Assembly: GCA_011503125.2 (NCBI GenBank)
Contig: WWBZ02000073.1
Coordinates: forward strand, 868,001 to 932,000
Reading direction: 5' to 3'
DNA from: Botryosphaeria dothidea
Lineage: Eukaryota > Ascomycota > Dothideomycetes > Botryosphaeriales > Botryosphaeriaceae
Length of the DNA: 64,000 nucleotides
Shown: piece by piece, positions 32,324 through 44,699 of the stretch
Layout of the letters: every line of letters begins with the position of its first letter
Position numbering within the stretch: position 1 is the stretch's first letter
Notes under the pieces: model-generated
The model's database searches: none
What the model was told of the DNA's origin: nothing
The model's input: only the letters and a program-made list of their open reading frames with translations
Translations under genes and position numbers: made by a program

Positions 32324-35300
32324 TCACTCCCTCAACAGCCGATTCAACCTCCTGATCTCGCTCCACCTTGACCACCTACCCAGTTCCAACACATTCACCC
32401 TCCTAATCCGCCCGCTCGGATTGCCGATAATGACGGGTTTCCAGTCATCCGCCCTCGCACCAACCTTCTCCGCATCAGCATCATCGCCCGCCCCGCTCAG
32501 CGCCATGACAGCCGCCCTCCACGCATCCGCCTCCTCCGCACCGCTCAGCCCCAACTTCGGTCCGCCAGGCCCCCGACCACCAGTCACATCCCCAAAAACA
32601 TCATCCGGGATGACCTGCACGCCATGGAAGCGCCACATCACGACCGTCAGAGCGAGCGTGAGGAGCAGCAGCACGCCGGCGACGACGCCCGTGCTGGTCT
32701 GCGCGCCGAGATGGCGGGTCAGGACGCCACCGACCCAGGTAGCGGCGGCAGCGAGGAGGAAGGCGAGGGTCTGGGCGACGAAGAAGCCGGCGCAGACGCG
32801 GGGGAAGCACGAGTAGGCGGTGCGGCGGCGGCGGTCGACGTCGGCCATGCTCTGCAGACGGTGCCGCGTGTTGGTTCCCGGCTGCAGGTCGCACGTGTCG
32901 AAGGCTTCCATGACGAGGCCGTGTGTTTCGGCCCAGGCGAGGACGGATAGGAAGCCGATGAGGGCGGCGAAGACGATGGGCAGGATCCAGGGGGTGCGGG
33001 CGCCGTTGGAGGAGAGGGTGTAGGCGAGGCCGGCGAGGGGGAGGAGCGTGGTGAAGACGATGCGGCGCGTCATGTGTGAGGTCCAAGAAATTTGGCGTTG
33101 GAAGGTCATGCTGTCGGTGCGAGGGCCGTGGGTGCGTTCACGACTAAAGAGGCCGGCTTTGGTGAGGGGGATAGCGAGGAGCGCGCCAATGGCGAGTGAA
33201 GTCACACCTGCGCCAACTTTGTCTGGGTGCCAACGGTAATCGCGGGAGAGGAGGGCACCGAGGAGCTAGGCTCCCGATTAGTGTTTCATGGTGCTGAAGA
33301 CGAGGCTGCAGCTTACTACGATTATGAGGACAAACTGTGCGTAAATCCAGGCGATATACGTGGCTAGGATGTTGAAGCCAAGCTGAAAGTACATCCGGAT
33401 GCTGAGGTAGATACCAGCGAATACTTCTTGACCCCACCAATCCGGACCGTCGGTGGAGATATGGAGCTTTATCTCGCCCCGAACAATGCGCTGGTAGACG
33501 TACTCTGACTTCGGATCAATCAAGTCAATGGCGGAACGGCGGAAGCGTGCGCGCCTTGTTTCGGGGGCCATGACGTTGAGTACGAGGACTGAAGCAATCA
33601 TTATGACCACGATGTAGAAGCCCCAAGAGGGATCCATGCTTTCGATCAAGGCTGCTCCAATCATGAACCCCACTGCAATGCTGGCTAGGAAGGACCATGC
33701 CCAGATGCCCAACCATAGGCCCATACCCCCGCCGTGGCGACGTACATCATTAACGAATACGAGTTCCTCATGAGGGTTGGTGGACTGCAATGATGCGCCG
33801 AAGAGGTCAAGAAGGGTGGTAACGAAGTTTATGTTGGCGAGACCGAGGAATAGGCCAGAGAATGCCCTAGGAAGCAGAAGTCCAAGACGGTACAGGCATG
33901 TCTCTGGGTCACGCTGAGTGCCAACCACAAGGGCCTGAGGAAACTGGAGCGGCAGAAGAATTGCGAGAGCACCCAGAACGTAGGGTTTGCGCCCGTGCAG
34001 AAGTGGTAGCGGCCAACAAAAGAACGTTGAAAAGGCCATTCCCAAATACAAGCTATATTATCAGCATAGTAATTTATACCACATTCAAGTGTAACTCACA
34101 AGACATTTCCCATGATAGCAATATGCCCCTGATCTGCAATGGCGTACTGGATTCGAGGAACCTCACCAGCCTATTCCAAATCAGCACATGCGACACAAGC
34201 AATTGACAGATACTCACGTAGACCCCAATAAGAAACCCCACCAATGCAGTGTTGATACACGCGATCGTGGCTGTGATTCGTTTCTTCGTCGTTCCCCAGT
34301 TTCTTGCGATTGGTTGGCGCCGCTGACGCTTAAATAATTCCATCCCTTTTGATCCACTGTAACTGACATGCGTCCGAGCCGGTGTTCCCATGCCAAGGCC
34401 TTTGGAAGGTGTATCATTGATATCGTCCCACGGATTATGAGGCTTGCGGCGCCTCACTGCACCGTATCGCTCATTCCTTTCGCTCCGGTGCTCTTTACGT
34501 CGATCGCGAATCTGACGGGTGTGGTCGGGGTTTCCATAGCGATTGTGCGCAGGTCCGTCAACATTCCGATGTCTTAAGGAGCTATTCCGAACAGGAGTTG
34601 GAGGGACACCATAGTGCCTGATGTGATCATGGACCTCGCTTTTAGTTGGGGCCTTGCCTCTGCGTCGAAAGCGGCGATCATTATGATACACCGGAGGGTT
34701 TGTGTTGTCGTGCCACGCTCTCCAGTGCGAACTCTTTTGTCTCTCAAGGTCGGTTGGCGTGCTGATCGAAGACGAGCTCGACGATGCTGGTTGGCCTGTG
34801 GGATGGGTTGGCGTCTTTGCATTGACGTATGCCCAGTCAGTGACAATCGAGTCGGCTGATTTTCGTTCGTAAAACTGCTTCGGGGTCAGTGCAATTGAGC
34901 TTGAGCTGGACGAGGAATCGCTTTGAAAGGACACTGATTTGGTCCCTCGAGTTGGGCTGACAGCGCTTGCGATCTCCGGCAGATTCGTCGTCGAAGTTAA
35001 TGCCGTGTGGAAAGACGGGCTGCTTCTCGGACTTATTGATGTTCCTGAATCAGTCGGCGAATGATCCGAAGATGCGTCCAGAGAGTCGGATACCAATAGA
35101 GGATCCATCCTTGAGGACAATGAGAGAGTCTCCGTGAGGGATTTCGAAGCGCCTTCTAATACATCAGATACGCTGTCGGATGTTTTGTGATAAGCGCCAC
35201 CATTCGCAAGCTCTAGTGCTTTTTGCATGAGGCCCTCCATGCCTGTGATTGCTCTTTTAAGCTCAGTCTCGGCTTCCGTTGTCGAAGGATTCCTGTCGGA

Positions 35301-36017
35301 ATCTTGTTCTGGATGTCCAACCTGCTTTGGCGATAGTGGCACGGAAGTGATTCCCTTTGCTGTCAGTGGAGATTCAAGCGTGGGTGTGGACACTGTCGAG
35401 TCCCCCATATGGGAACTCCTTCGTCTCTTGCGTTGTGAATTCTGCAAGCCACTCCGGACCTCATTGCTCGCAGTCTCTGACCTGTCAGGCGATGAAAGCA
35501 AAGCCTCGTAAGACCTGTAGGATCTTGGACTCTGGATCGTAGGTCCGACACTGACCCCGCTCCCTGCTCCAGTACTATAGATCGATGGACTATAGGCTGA
35601 ACTTGTATTTTTAGGCACATCGAGGGCGGCAGTTGGGATTGCGGAATGCCGTCCAGGCTGAGACGCTGAAGGCGGGGCGTTGCTGCTCCGGGTCGAAGAT
35701 GTATCATCATCGTCTGAGATGATAAATGCGCCCGGCACATGCGTATTCCGCTTGCTATCTCCCCTGCCAGACAAGTTCTTGCCGTCAAGCCAAGGGAGTC
35801 TCCTCCTCGGCACGCTCAGCATTGACGCTCTGCGTGACGGAGGGCCTACCGCATTGGGCACAGCGTCATTCCCCGTTGTCAGTCCTGTCCCCGGCTTTGG
35901 CGAGTTTTGGAAGGCCGGTTTTCTGGGGAATATGCTGTGTCGTCGAGAGGTGTGGTCGCTCGTGTTGTGAATAGAGCTCTCTCGTGCGGTACTGCACGTA
36001 GTAGCCATTTGGTCCAT
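32324..36017 (-). CDS. Large MFS-type transporter with long cytoplasmic N-terminus
   Basis: Exons 36017..34218, 34170..34100, 34052..33317 and 33265..32324 encode 1182 residues. The first ATG in the frame is at 36017 (MDQMATTC). Residues 1-560 are a disordered serine/proline-rich tail. A basic stretch (GTTKKRITA) then leads into a first membrane half of about six helices, closing with the MAPETRRARFRR loop, which resembles the PET motif of DHA1 drug:H+ antiporters. A second half follows (YFQLGFNILATYIAW, VTSLAIGALLAIPLTKAGLF, GVLLLLTLALTVVMWRFHG) with a short cytosolic end. Introns are 47-51 nt. The location is probably the plasma membrane; the substrate cannot be named. The N-terminal extension is far longer than in usual MFS proteins and suggests phospho-regulation. 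Confidence 0.82.
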
Positions 36018-38002
36018 GCCGAAGGTGCTCGTCAAAGGACAGTCAGCGAACGAAAGATGTATGGAGACTAATTCAGGAGCAGAGATCGGATGGCTTGGTT
36101 CCAAATAGGATGAAAGAATAAGAAGACGGTACGCCTTTTGGTCTAGCAAAAGGTCGCACCTTGACGTGGCGATGAGAGGGTAAAGGTCATGTCAGTGAGA
36201 GAGGTGACGGAAGGAGATAAGCAGACGTTGAGATTGCATGTTATGGCTGGAAGGAAGCGAGAGTTCGCTCCTTCCCTTTTCATATTTCTCAGGTACTGGT
36301 GCTGTTTCCATGATGCGTGGGGATGCGACTACTGTAGACGGCAAGAGCATTTGGACGATGCATCTTATGCGCAAGATGGGCCATTTGGTGAAGCATGAGG
36401 AAAAAGAAGAACGCCGCGATCTATTCTTGCAATCATATTCCCGGGCCATTGGGAGTATGCCTGAGCCTGGCCCTGTACGGGCATGTCGCCAGGGCGTACC
36501 AGATAGTAAGGGAGCTCGTACATCCGGAGAAACTTATTGCATGGGTTCGAAGCTTTTAAATGGGCATTCCAACTAACGAAATGCCTGCACGGCGGCACCA
36601 GGGCTTGGGGAGGGCGCCAGAGCACGTGGCAAAAGCCTTCAGATGTCGCGAGATGGTGCTGATGATTGGTGTTTGAAACAGCCAACGGAAACGGGAGCGA
36701 AACGGGACGACACGGCAGGATGCGTGGAGGCGCCGACGTCTGCGTTTGAAGATGGTCTGGCGCCAAGCGGCGGTGGCCATCAGTCCTCTCGCTTCGGCCG
36801 GCCGCTCGCCGCCCTCATTCCCACAGGTCCCACAACTCGACAACGATCAGCCACCACGGATCGACACATCGCAGACACAGCGGCGGGTCGTAATCATGTC
36901 TTGGCCGGGATTCTCGCTAACAGCTGACCCTCTCGGCGGGGCCGGACGGCCACGCACAGCCATGATCTAGCGTGGATGAGGCAAGGCACCTCACGGCGCG
37001 GATTGGCGGGCAGCTTTGGCACCATCAGCCTGGGTGACGCGCATTAGCTGCCGCGGTGCGCAGCTCGCGGGCTTCATTGGCAGGCGGCGCTCCGGGCTTT
37101 TGGTTCTCCTGGGACTCGGGCTGCGGCTGGTTGTGGGTGTGTAATGGCGACGTGACCTCGCCGCCCGGCTGCGAGGGCTGATTGGCAGCGCAGCATGGGC
37201 GCACGGGCGCGCCATTGCAGGGGCCTCGCCATCACCGTCAACCACACATCGTCCGCAGCTCAGGTGTGACGGGAAACGGCTCCTTTAGTAGCATGGTGTG
37301 CCTCCAGGATGATTTTCTGGAATCTCTCGCTCGACTGGCCGCCCTTGGGACTTCATTTCTTTTCTTATTGTTCCCGTGTACTTCAGCTCTCACCTCCTCA
37401 GCTCCCGAGTCTGAGGGCTGCTACTTCCTCATCCGTATCTCCACCACCCTTCGGCCTCCGCAATGCCTCGTTTCTCTGCCGTGCATATCTGCACCCTGTA
37501 ATCGTAGTTTCTTTTGCCCTCTCTCTGAATCGCCGCGCCCGTGTTCCCTCGTTGGACTTTCGTCTCTCAGACCAGACGGCCGAAACCGCCTTGAACGAGC
37601 TGGCCTTGTTCTGCCCTCGTTTCGTCTTATACCGTCCTCTGATCTGCGGCCTATACAATAGCAGTTCGGCGGAGGAGTTCGAGGAGAGGCGTGGATGAGG
37701 GCCTTTCTTTGAGTTTGGAGTCTCCGTCTTGATGTGAGTGAGCTTGAGAAGTCGAGGAAAGTACGTGCTACTGACAGACTCTGTCAACAGAAGCCAGGGC
37801 GACTTTCCAGTATCCTGGCATTTGTCGTATTGAGGCAGGCGAGCGACGTGAGCGGAGGGGTGAGACCACAATGCCTCGGTGCTGATGAAGTGTGGAATCC
37901 GGCAAGGACCTCTCCATTCATCCCACAACAGCGATTCAAGATCTTTCTGAAGGCCATCGCACGCAGCGTCTGCCCACGTGTGAGCGCTGCGCGTGCCAAG
38001 AA
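36018..38002. other. Two-kilobase divergent intergenic region
   Basis: Lies between the MFS gene (minus) and the serine-rich gene (plus). No gene is recognised. Many overlapping short frames occur on both strands between 36550 and 37700 without conserved features. Pyrimidine-rich stretches near 37310-37560 fit a long 5' leader of the plus-strand gene. The frame of that gene is open back to 37892, but without an ATG. Confidence 0.5.
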
Positions 38003-41000
38003 ATGTCGACATTTTCGGCGACACTCCACCAGCGCGTCGCGACTCCAGTCACGCCGCCCGCACACTCGCCACAACACTCCCACCACTCCGTACCCTCTTC
38101 TTCCTCGACGCGCTCTTTCACACCAGTCCATTCTCTCTCGTTGCACGACTACCGCAAGAAGCAAGCTTCATCGACCACGCCGGAGCCACCGGGCGGCAAG
38201 CGGCTCAAGAGGAAGACGGCCGCCACTCACTTGAACGCGAGCGAGCGAGCGCCTCTTCTTCCGCCGCCGCGCCCTCCACCGCTCCCTCCGACGCCTCCAT
38301 CCACCTCCCACTCCGAGCCGACTCGTCGTGACGCCACGTCGCCCTTCACAGGTCTGCACGTGTCCTCGTTCCGTTCACTCCCAGCTCTTCAGCAGCGGCC
38401 GTCGCTTGGTCTTCGCGACATTGCCAAACTCAACGCTTCCTCCGCAGAGCTTCCAGCCATCGGCGCGTCCAAAGCCGCGTCGCACCCACGCGACTTTGGC
38501 TTAGGATCCAGGAAGAGACTGCCGCGACCTAAGGATATCGAGATCCGCCGCCCGCTGAACTCTTCGCCCATCCGCTCCGACCCTTCCAGTCTAGATCTTC
38601 TTTCCACGGCGGGGCTTGCCAGCACCTCCACCTTCACACTATCCAAGTTTCCTTTCCCTGAGCCGCCAGCATCAAAACCTGCCACGCCGCCGCTCAACGT
38701 CTGGCCACCCGAATCGAATCCGGAACTCACACCCTCGCTGCTTGATACTCCACCAGCTACCCCAGCTGTTCTCCATTTCAGAGGCACGTCCTTCGATGTC
38801 GTTAATCCCCATAATTCCCTGTACCTGTCGAACCTGGAGACCCCTGCAGATCTTGAAAATGAAGACAATGACTACTTTCACAGGACCTCTTTGGACCAGC
38901 TTCTGCCGTCAGACATGGATCCGCCGTCCAGGAAGGACCATGAGCCGGCGGAGCGGCACCAGAGGGCGCTGTACCACGACCTGAAATCTGCACACGCGGG
39001 TATCGCCAAGACTAAATTTCAAGCCCCTCAGCAGCCTCAGAAACAGGTCTCACATCAACATGATCATGCGGAAGCTATGCTTTCTTCGGTGGCCCCGGTA
39101 CCTCGGTCAAGCGAGAAGCTCGACCGGCGGGCATCCATCATCGATAGGGCTCGTACGGTTTTCAAGAGAAGAGACGCCAAACCAACTGAAAATGATGAGT
39201 TCAAGGCGATGCCTTACCATACAACCTCCGACGCTCACATCGCTCCTCGTATGGACGGCTCAAACTTGTCTGGATTCAATGATCGTGTGAGCATCGAGCT
39301 TATCCGTCCATCTGGTGACACTTGGGAGACGTACTCGGAGCCGGGCGCGCCTCAATACGACAAGGCATCCGAATATGCGAATTCAGAATTCGATTCAAAC
39401 TCCATGTACTTTGGCCCTCTGAACAATCGCCGGAGTGTACCCTTTGGTGTACAGAATCAAATCACGGACTACAGCGGCGAAGTTTCCTACCAGTTCGAGG
39501 ATACCCCCCGCCATTCTATATATGCACACCATTCCGCACATCCCTCTGCCGAAAGCCGCATCAGCGAGTATATGACAAAGGCCATTGACAACACCATCGG
39601 TAACATCTATGATCAGTATGGGGGTATGGAGGGTAATGAAGCCACCATCTCTACTGAAGGTCTGGTCAGCGGCGACGACGACGATGATGATGATGATGCT
39701 GCAACCATAAAGGTGCCGAGTCTCCGAAGCATGGTCCCGACGAGTCCACATGGTGATCGCACTTCCGGGCTGAGCAAGTTCGATTTCGGCCTTGATGATG
39801 TGCGTAACAGTGGAAATGCGGACAGTCCTGTTACCAGTCCTGTCACTCCACAGGACGGCACGTTCCCGAAAATTCCAGCCATCATGCGTGCTCCTGCTGG
39901 GGTTCCACCGAAATCACCGCCACCGCTTGCTCCTGGAATGAGCGAAAAGCTCGACAAGGCTTATAGCTATGCGTCTGAGGACTATTCCAATCGTGGCACC
40001 TCATACGGAGATACCCGCAAGCTTCTTGGTATCTCTGGCAACATCGATTCGACCAACAGAATGTCTGTCATCACCGAAGGAAGCCGCTTGTCTGAGGGCG
40101 ATAGACTGCCACCCTCTCCGCTGCAAGAGTTCATTGATCGTTGTGATAGCCAGCGGGGCACCCCCGAGTTCGAGCAGTATCATCAGAAGCCCTCGGAGCC
40201 TTCGCAGAACAGCCTGGCTAGCGTTCATACCGATAACAGCATGACTTCTGAAGACATTAGCATCGGTGGCATCGTCTTCCCAATGCCAATCAAGGAGAAT
40301 CTTCCCTTCGACCTTCCGGAGCCAGCCCTCCGCAAGAAAGCCATGCTCACCAGTGCTGAGCGCAACAGCGCGGGCAATGACATCCCTGCGATGTGGATGC
40401 GTTCTGCTTCACCAGGGCCAGCTAACCCCCGCAACGAGTCACCAGCCACAATGGCTACGGAAGGTACCGATGGTGATTGGGAGACACTTGCTCAGACCAC
40501 AACTGCTGGTGACCATTCCAGAGAGAATTCCCATGGTCATACTCCACATGAAAAGGTTACTGTGCAGGGTGTGTCCTCTATGATGAGGTCCAACACCAAT
40601 CCCTGGCGCAAGAACAAGACGGACGACGGTTTTGACAGCAGTCCGATCATGACATCGCCTACCGAATTAACGAACATTCCGCGCTTTCCAAGAGACAGCC
40701 AATTCTCTTTTCTCCGCAACAGTGGTACAACAAGGGACTCCCACCATGTGCCTGCTACCCCTTCAAAATCGGCGGATAGCCAACCATTTCAGCTGTCGCC
40801 GCAGCAGATGAGTAACTTCGTGGCTAATGGACCGAGCGATGAAATTCTGGTCGAAGAATACGAGATGTCGCCATTGAGCCATAAGCCCAAGTATCGGGAT
40901 TTGCAGATGTTGAGCTCTCGGACGCATGCACCAGATCGTGTTAATTCGTTTGACAAGCTCGCCGTTGTTGGCCCAAGAGCAAATTTGACAGGTACACCTA

Positions 41001-41878
41001 TGGGCACTGGGATGCGACATGCAGGAAGCAGCACCGTTGGCGACTCCTCAAGCCCGCCGAGCAACATCAGGGCGTACAACGATATCTTCGCCAGCTCTCC
41101 ACCAGATGTATCAACTCCTGCTCGGCAAAGTCTCTTGGGAAGATCAGATAAGACTGTGGTATACAGTCCGACTGCCGGTGGAATGGTCAACCCAGGCCAT
41201 TATATGAGCCCCCGAACTCCTTCCACGTACAATGCTTCGTCTCCACTTGCTCAGGGTAGCACAGTGAGCAGTCAGTCGAGCCGAATTCCAATGATGGGCT
41301 CATATGGAAAGCAGATCGAGGGCCTTCGTGCAGATGCCTCAAACCGTGCTGAGCGCTACCGAAGGATAAAGGCTGCATCTGTAGCCTCTTCCTCGAGGAC
41401 GACAATGCCAAGGACAAATGGTTTGACTATGCCACGTGCTTCTGTGCGGGGCATGACCTCTCCTTTCCCATTGGAACTTCGCAACAAGGAACTTCGGCAT
41501 CAAGACAGCTTGACCTTTAGCAGTGAGAGGTCCGAACCTGCACATGTTATTCGCCCAGACTCTTGCCATACTGTTGAACCACTGTACCGACACTCGCCCC
41601 ATCTGATTCGGGTCTCGCGTCCGAACTCATCGAACATCGAAGAAAATCGCGGAAGGAAAAAGAAGCTCTCATGGATTATCTTCGCTATGTGCTTCTGGTT
41701 TCCTCCAACAGCTATCCTGCTATTCCTTGGAATCTTGGACGGTATGATTTTCCACATGAGCGGTAGAGAGATCTACCACGTTGGTCAACTTCAGAAGAAG
41801 TGTGCCTTGGTTGCTTTCATTCTGGAGATTGTGTCCTTGATCACCGTCTTGGTTTTGTGGCTCAGTCACGTCTTCTGA
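38003..41878 (+). CDS. Serine-rich protein with two C-terminal membrane segments
   Basis: Intronless, 1291 residues from the first ATG (38003, MSTFSATLHQRVATPVTPP). Almost the whole protein is low-complexity serine/proline/asparagine sequence with many SP/TP sites. It has an eight-aspartate run at 39674-39697 and an occasional basic cluster. The last 80 residues hold two hydrophobic helices (WIIFAMCFWFPPTAILLFLG; ALVAFILEIVSLITVLVLW) joined by a short loop containing GREIYHVGQLQKK. This layout, a long cytosolic tail plus a C-terminal hairpin anchor, recurs in filamentous-fungal serine-rich proteins of unknown role. A membrane-linked signalling or cell-wall scaffold is possible but unproven. 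Confidence 0.78.
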   Translation: MSTFSATLHQRVATPVTPPAHSPQHSHHSVPSSSSTRSFTPVHSLSLHDYRKKQASSTTPEPPGGKRLKRKTAATHLNASERAPLLPPPRPPPLPPTPPSTSHSEPTRRDATSPFTGLHVSSFRSLPALQQRPSLGLRDIAKLNASSAELPAIGASKAASHPRDFGLGSRKRLPRPKDIEIRRPLNSSPIRSDPSSLDLLSTAGLASTSTFTLSKFPFPEPPASKPATPPLNVWPPESNPELTPSLLDTPPATPAVLHFRGTSFDVVNPHNSLYLSNLETPADLENEDNDYFHRTSLDQLLPSDMDPPSRKDHEPAERHQRALYHDLKSAHAGIAKTKFQAPQQPQKQVSHQHDHAEAMLSSVAPVPRSSEKLDRRASIIDRARTVFKRRDAKPTENDEFKAMPYHTTSDAHIAPRMDGSNLSGFNDRVSIELIRPSGDTWETYSEPGAPQYDKASEYANSEFDSNSMYFGPLNNRRSVPFGVQNQITDYSGEVSYQFEDTPRHSIYAHHSAHPSAESRISEYMTKAIDNTIGNIYDQYGGMEGNEATISTEGLVSGDDDDDDDDAATIKVPSLRSMVPTSPHGDRTSGLSKFDFGLDDVRNSGNADSPVTSPVTPQDGTFPKIPAIMRAPAGVPPKSPPPLAPGMSEKLDKAYSYASEDYSNRGTSYGDTRKLLGISGNIDSTNRMSVITEGSRLSEGDRLPPSPLQEFIDRCDSQRGTPEFEQYHQKPSEPSQNSLASVHTDNSMTSEDISIGGIVFPMPIKENLPFDLPEPALRKKAMLTSAERNSAGNDIPAMWMRSASPGPANPRNESPATMATEGTDGDWETLAQTTTAGDHSRENSHGHTPHEKVTVQGVSSMMRSNTNPWRKNKTDDGFDSSPIMTSPTELTNIPRFPRDSQFSFLRNSGTTRDSHHVPATPSKSADSQPFQLSPQQMSNFVANGPSDEILVEEYEMSPLSHKPKYRDLQMLSSRTHAPDRVNSFDKLAVVGPRANLTGTPMGTGMRHAGSSTVGDSSSPPSNIRAYNDIFASSPPDVSTPARQSLLGRSDKTVVYSPTAGGMVNPGHYMSPRTPSTYNASSPLAQGSTVSSQSSRIPMMGSYGKQIEGLRADASNRAERYRRIKAASVASSSRTTMPRTNGLTMPRASVRGMTSPFPLELRNKELRHQDSLTFSSERSEPAHVIRPDSCHTVEPLYRHSPHLIRVSRPNSSNIEENRGRKKKLSWIIFAMCFWFPPTAILLFLGILDGMIFHMSGREIYHVGQLQKKCALVAFILEIVSLITVLVLWLSHVF
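39674..39697 (+). repeat. GAC/GAT trinucleotide run
   Basis: Eight consecutive aspartate codons (three GAC, five GAT) inside the serine-rich gene. A likely length-variable microsatellite. Confidence 0.85.
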
Positions 41879-43139
41879 GCTCCAACGCTTTAGGCGCCTT
41901 GAATGGACCTTCATGTCCTCAGTTTTGGCAGAAGATCATTGCGGAAGCTCGGTTGTTTGCACGAAAAGGTAGATCCTTTGTGGAGCTTGAAGTCTTTGGG
42001 ATTGGAATTGAAGTTGGTGGATGTGCCTCCATCGCAAAGTTTACGAAGTCACGTTCGAATGGCCACATGGGCAAAGGAAATCCGGCGTATTGCAATACCG
42101 GTGCTGGTGTACGTGGTGTCGAGAAGGAAACAATACTCACATGCTGCTAGCCAACTGGCTTGGCCAAAGCAGTGCCTCATAACGGCGTCTGAAAGCGGTA
42201 ATCACAAGCCTTCAAACGCCTTTCTCGAAAAAGCTTTTGTCGACATTTCTTTTTTTTTCTCGTTGGAATTTGCGAACAGCCTCTTCGGCTTTTCTTCTCA
42301 ATTTCTCATCCCCTCGACGATGCGGTAATCAAACGCATCCCATTACAACGAGAGGCAACCGTCCTGGTTTGACTGCCGCTTTCATCGTTCTAATTCCACC
42401 TTCATTTCGGCATATTGTCCTTTCTGCATTGCGTTGCATAGCATGGGCGGGTTTCTTTTGCGAACACGAGACTAACGGCATCTGTGATGTGTTTTCCTTT
42501 CTTTACACGGACTTCAATAATGGGCGGGAGATGTTCATGGGGTTGAAGATTTGGTCGACTGGAAGTAACGGCCCCCGTCACAAATTCAGCTCTTCCACTT
42601 GCTGCTTCCATTTCCTCTCTTCTTCAATGAGCGCATACCTCGTTTAATCCACCCAAAACCAAAAATCAATACAAGTCATCCTGTCGTTCCACTAGAAGAC
42701 AGCAGCAGGATTTGGACAACCAGAGCAAAGATGAACTGGCATTCAATTAGCTATATTCACAAATAGACTGAATGCAATCAAAGATCTCAAAATTCAATGA
42801 CGGTCATTGTGCGTTGTGATACAGTTGTAATCTTTAATCGTGAAATACAGTCTCCTCAACGTCACATCGAGAGCATGATAACTAGTCTTGTTCAAAAGCA
42901 TACTGTGGAGAAAAGTCGTCTGTGAGCTTTCTGACCTGCACCACCTTCTCGTTCATATCCGGAGGGAGTTGAAGCATCCATCCGGACGTGGATGAACACA
43001 TACATTCGCGTCCTGATCACTGCTTCAACTCCCCATGCGTATCATTGCTATATTTCTGCCCTTCAGGGTCACGTTCGTGCGTCTCGTTATCCACCATCCA
43101 CATCCAAATACACTCATTTGCATTCTCCCCCCTCCCCCC
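41879..43139. other. Intergenic between convergent genes
   Basis: About 1.3 kb of 3' flanking sequence for the serine-rich and nitrilase genes. T-runs are present. No gene is recognised. Confidence 0.5.
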
Positions 43140-44078
43140 TTACTCCTCAAACTTGATCTTCCCCTCACTAACATCCGGATAGACGTCGAACCTCCTTTGC
43201 GTATAGATCGGAATGCCCTTCCGCACCTCGTCGATCCTCTCCCCGCTCAACTCCGCATACACAATCTCCTCGCCCTCGCCGGCCTCGACCAGCTTCTCCG
43301 CATTCGGATCGACTACCATACTGTGCCCCCACGCATTGTAATCCGCATCCATATCCCGCGCGGGGCTGCACAGCCCCACATACACCTGATTATCCACCGC
43401 CCTCGCGCGGGCCTGCAGCTCCCAATGCAGCTTCCCGGTCGTGAGGTTGAAAGCGCCCGGATACAGCAGCAAGAACGCGCCCTTGCGCGCCGCCACCATG
43501 GCCAGCTCCGGGAAGCGCACGTCGTAGCAGATCGCGACGGCGACCCTCCCGTACTCGGGCAAGTCGACGAGCGTGACCTTGTTGCCGGCGGACAGCGCGT
43601 CGCTCTCGCGGAAGGTGATCTTGCCAGGGATGTCGATGTCGAACAGGTGCACCTTGCGGTGCGTCGCCAGCAGCGCGCCGGACGGGTCGAACGTCAGGCT
43701 CGTGTTGTACAGCGTCTCGTCGTCGTCGTCGTCTTTGCCCTCCGTCTTCGCGCCGTCCTTCCACACCCGCTCCGGAATCGACCCGCCGACAACATACGCG
43801 CCCGCCTCCTTCGCGACCTTGCTCAGCGCGTGCCAACTCGGCGACTCGTCCTCCGTCGGCTGTTTCTTCGTCCCCGTGTGCAGGACCTCGGCGTACTTGG
43901 AGAAGTGCTTGACGCCGTACGGCGAGTTGAAGCATTCGGGCAGGACGACGATCTTGGCGCCGGCGCCGGCGGCCTCGAGGACCTTTGCGCGGGCGCGGGC
44001 GAGGTTGGCGGTCTTGTCGGCCGAGGTGGCGAGCTGCACGAGGGCGAGCTTGACGGGTTGTTTGAGGAGTTTGGACAT
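43140..44078 (-). CDS. Carbon-nitrogen hydrolase, omega-amidase (Nit2/Nit3-like)
   Basis: Intronless, 312 residues. The catalytic triad of the nitrilase superfamily is present: Glu48 in LPECFNSPYG, Lys in HRKVHLFDIDIPGKITF, and Cys in AICYDVRFPE. The PGKITF and SPYGV signatures point to the Nit2 branch (yeast Nit3). These omega-amidases hydrolyse alpha-ketoglutaramate and alpha-ketosuccinamate to ammonia and a 2-oxoacid, clearing a by-product of glutamine transamination. An inserted charged loop (KTEGKDDDDDETLYN) is longer than in yeast. Third-position GC is very high, which produces long antisense shadow frames. The gene lies 0.6 kb before the urease start-to-stop direction, both on the minus strand, so two ammonia-releasing enzymes are neighbours. 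Confidence 0.9.
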   Translation of the reverse strand: MSKLLKQPVKLALVQLATSADKTANLARARAKVLEAAGAGAKIVVLPECFNSPYGVKHFSKYAEVLHTGTKKQPTEDESPSWHALSKVAKEAGAYVVGGSIPERVWKDGAKTEGKDDDDDETLYNTSLTFDPSGALLATHRKVHLFDIDIPGKITFRESDALSAGNKVTLVDLPEYGRVAVAICYDVRFPELAMVAARKGAFLLLYPGAFNLTTGKLHWELQARARAVDNQVYVGLCSPARDMDADYNAWGHSMVVDPNAEKLVEAGEGEEIVYAELSGERIDEVRKGIPIYTQRRFDVYPDVSEGKIKFEE

Positions 44079-44699
44079 CCTTTTTCTATCCTCCTTCTTT
44101 TCGCTACTTCCTCGTTACGATTGTGAAGGCTCTCTCCGGACAAGGTGGGTTTTCTGGTGGGTAGCTCGCTTTTTTCCCGCAATCCAGGCCGCTCCGGATG
44201 GGATATCGATGGTGAGGGCTTCGTCTAGGAGGCGTATAGGTCGGAGGTACGGCGAGGGTCAATGGCGTGAGGAAGAGGAGTTGTGTTGGAAGGTGGGGAA
44301 GGAAAGTGGGATGGCATTGTTGATGTGATTGATTGACATGGGGTCGCCGGAGTTAAGCTTCCGCTGTCGGAGCCCCACGCGCCTTGTGACATGACCACTG
44401 TAATTGGTTGCCGCTTATAGATTCCCATTATGGCAATAGGTTGAACGGAATGTGAGTAAGGCACCTCCATGTAGCTGTCTTAGAGCGAATCGCAGTCATC
44501 GAGAAATCATAATGTGAGGATTGAATACTAGTTTAAACAGGAGCCTCCAAGGAAACCTCGCCATTATCTAATGTATACTTTCATATACAATTTTCCTTTT
44601 TTTTTTCCTTTTTGCGACCCCCCTTCATCCCTACCATATCCTTAATGAACAAAGGGAAAAAGAAAGAGTCGTTACTGCAATCTTCCTCCCGTACACCTC
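44079..44699. other. Intergenic between the nitrilase and urease genes
   Basis: Promoter of the nitrilase gene and 3' flank of urease; a T-rich run lies near 44590-44610. No gene is seen. Confidence 0.5.
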
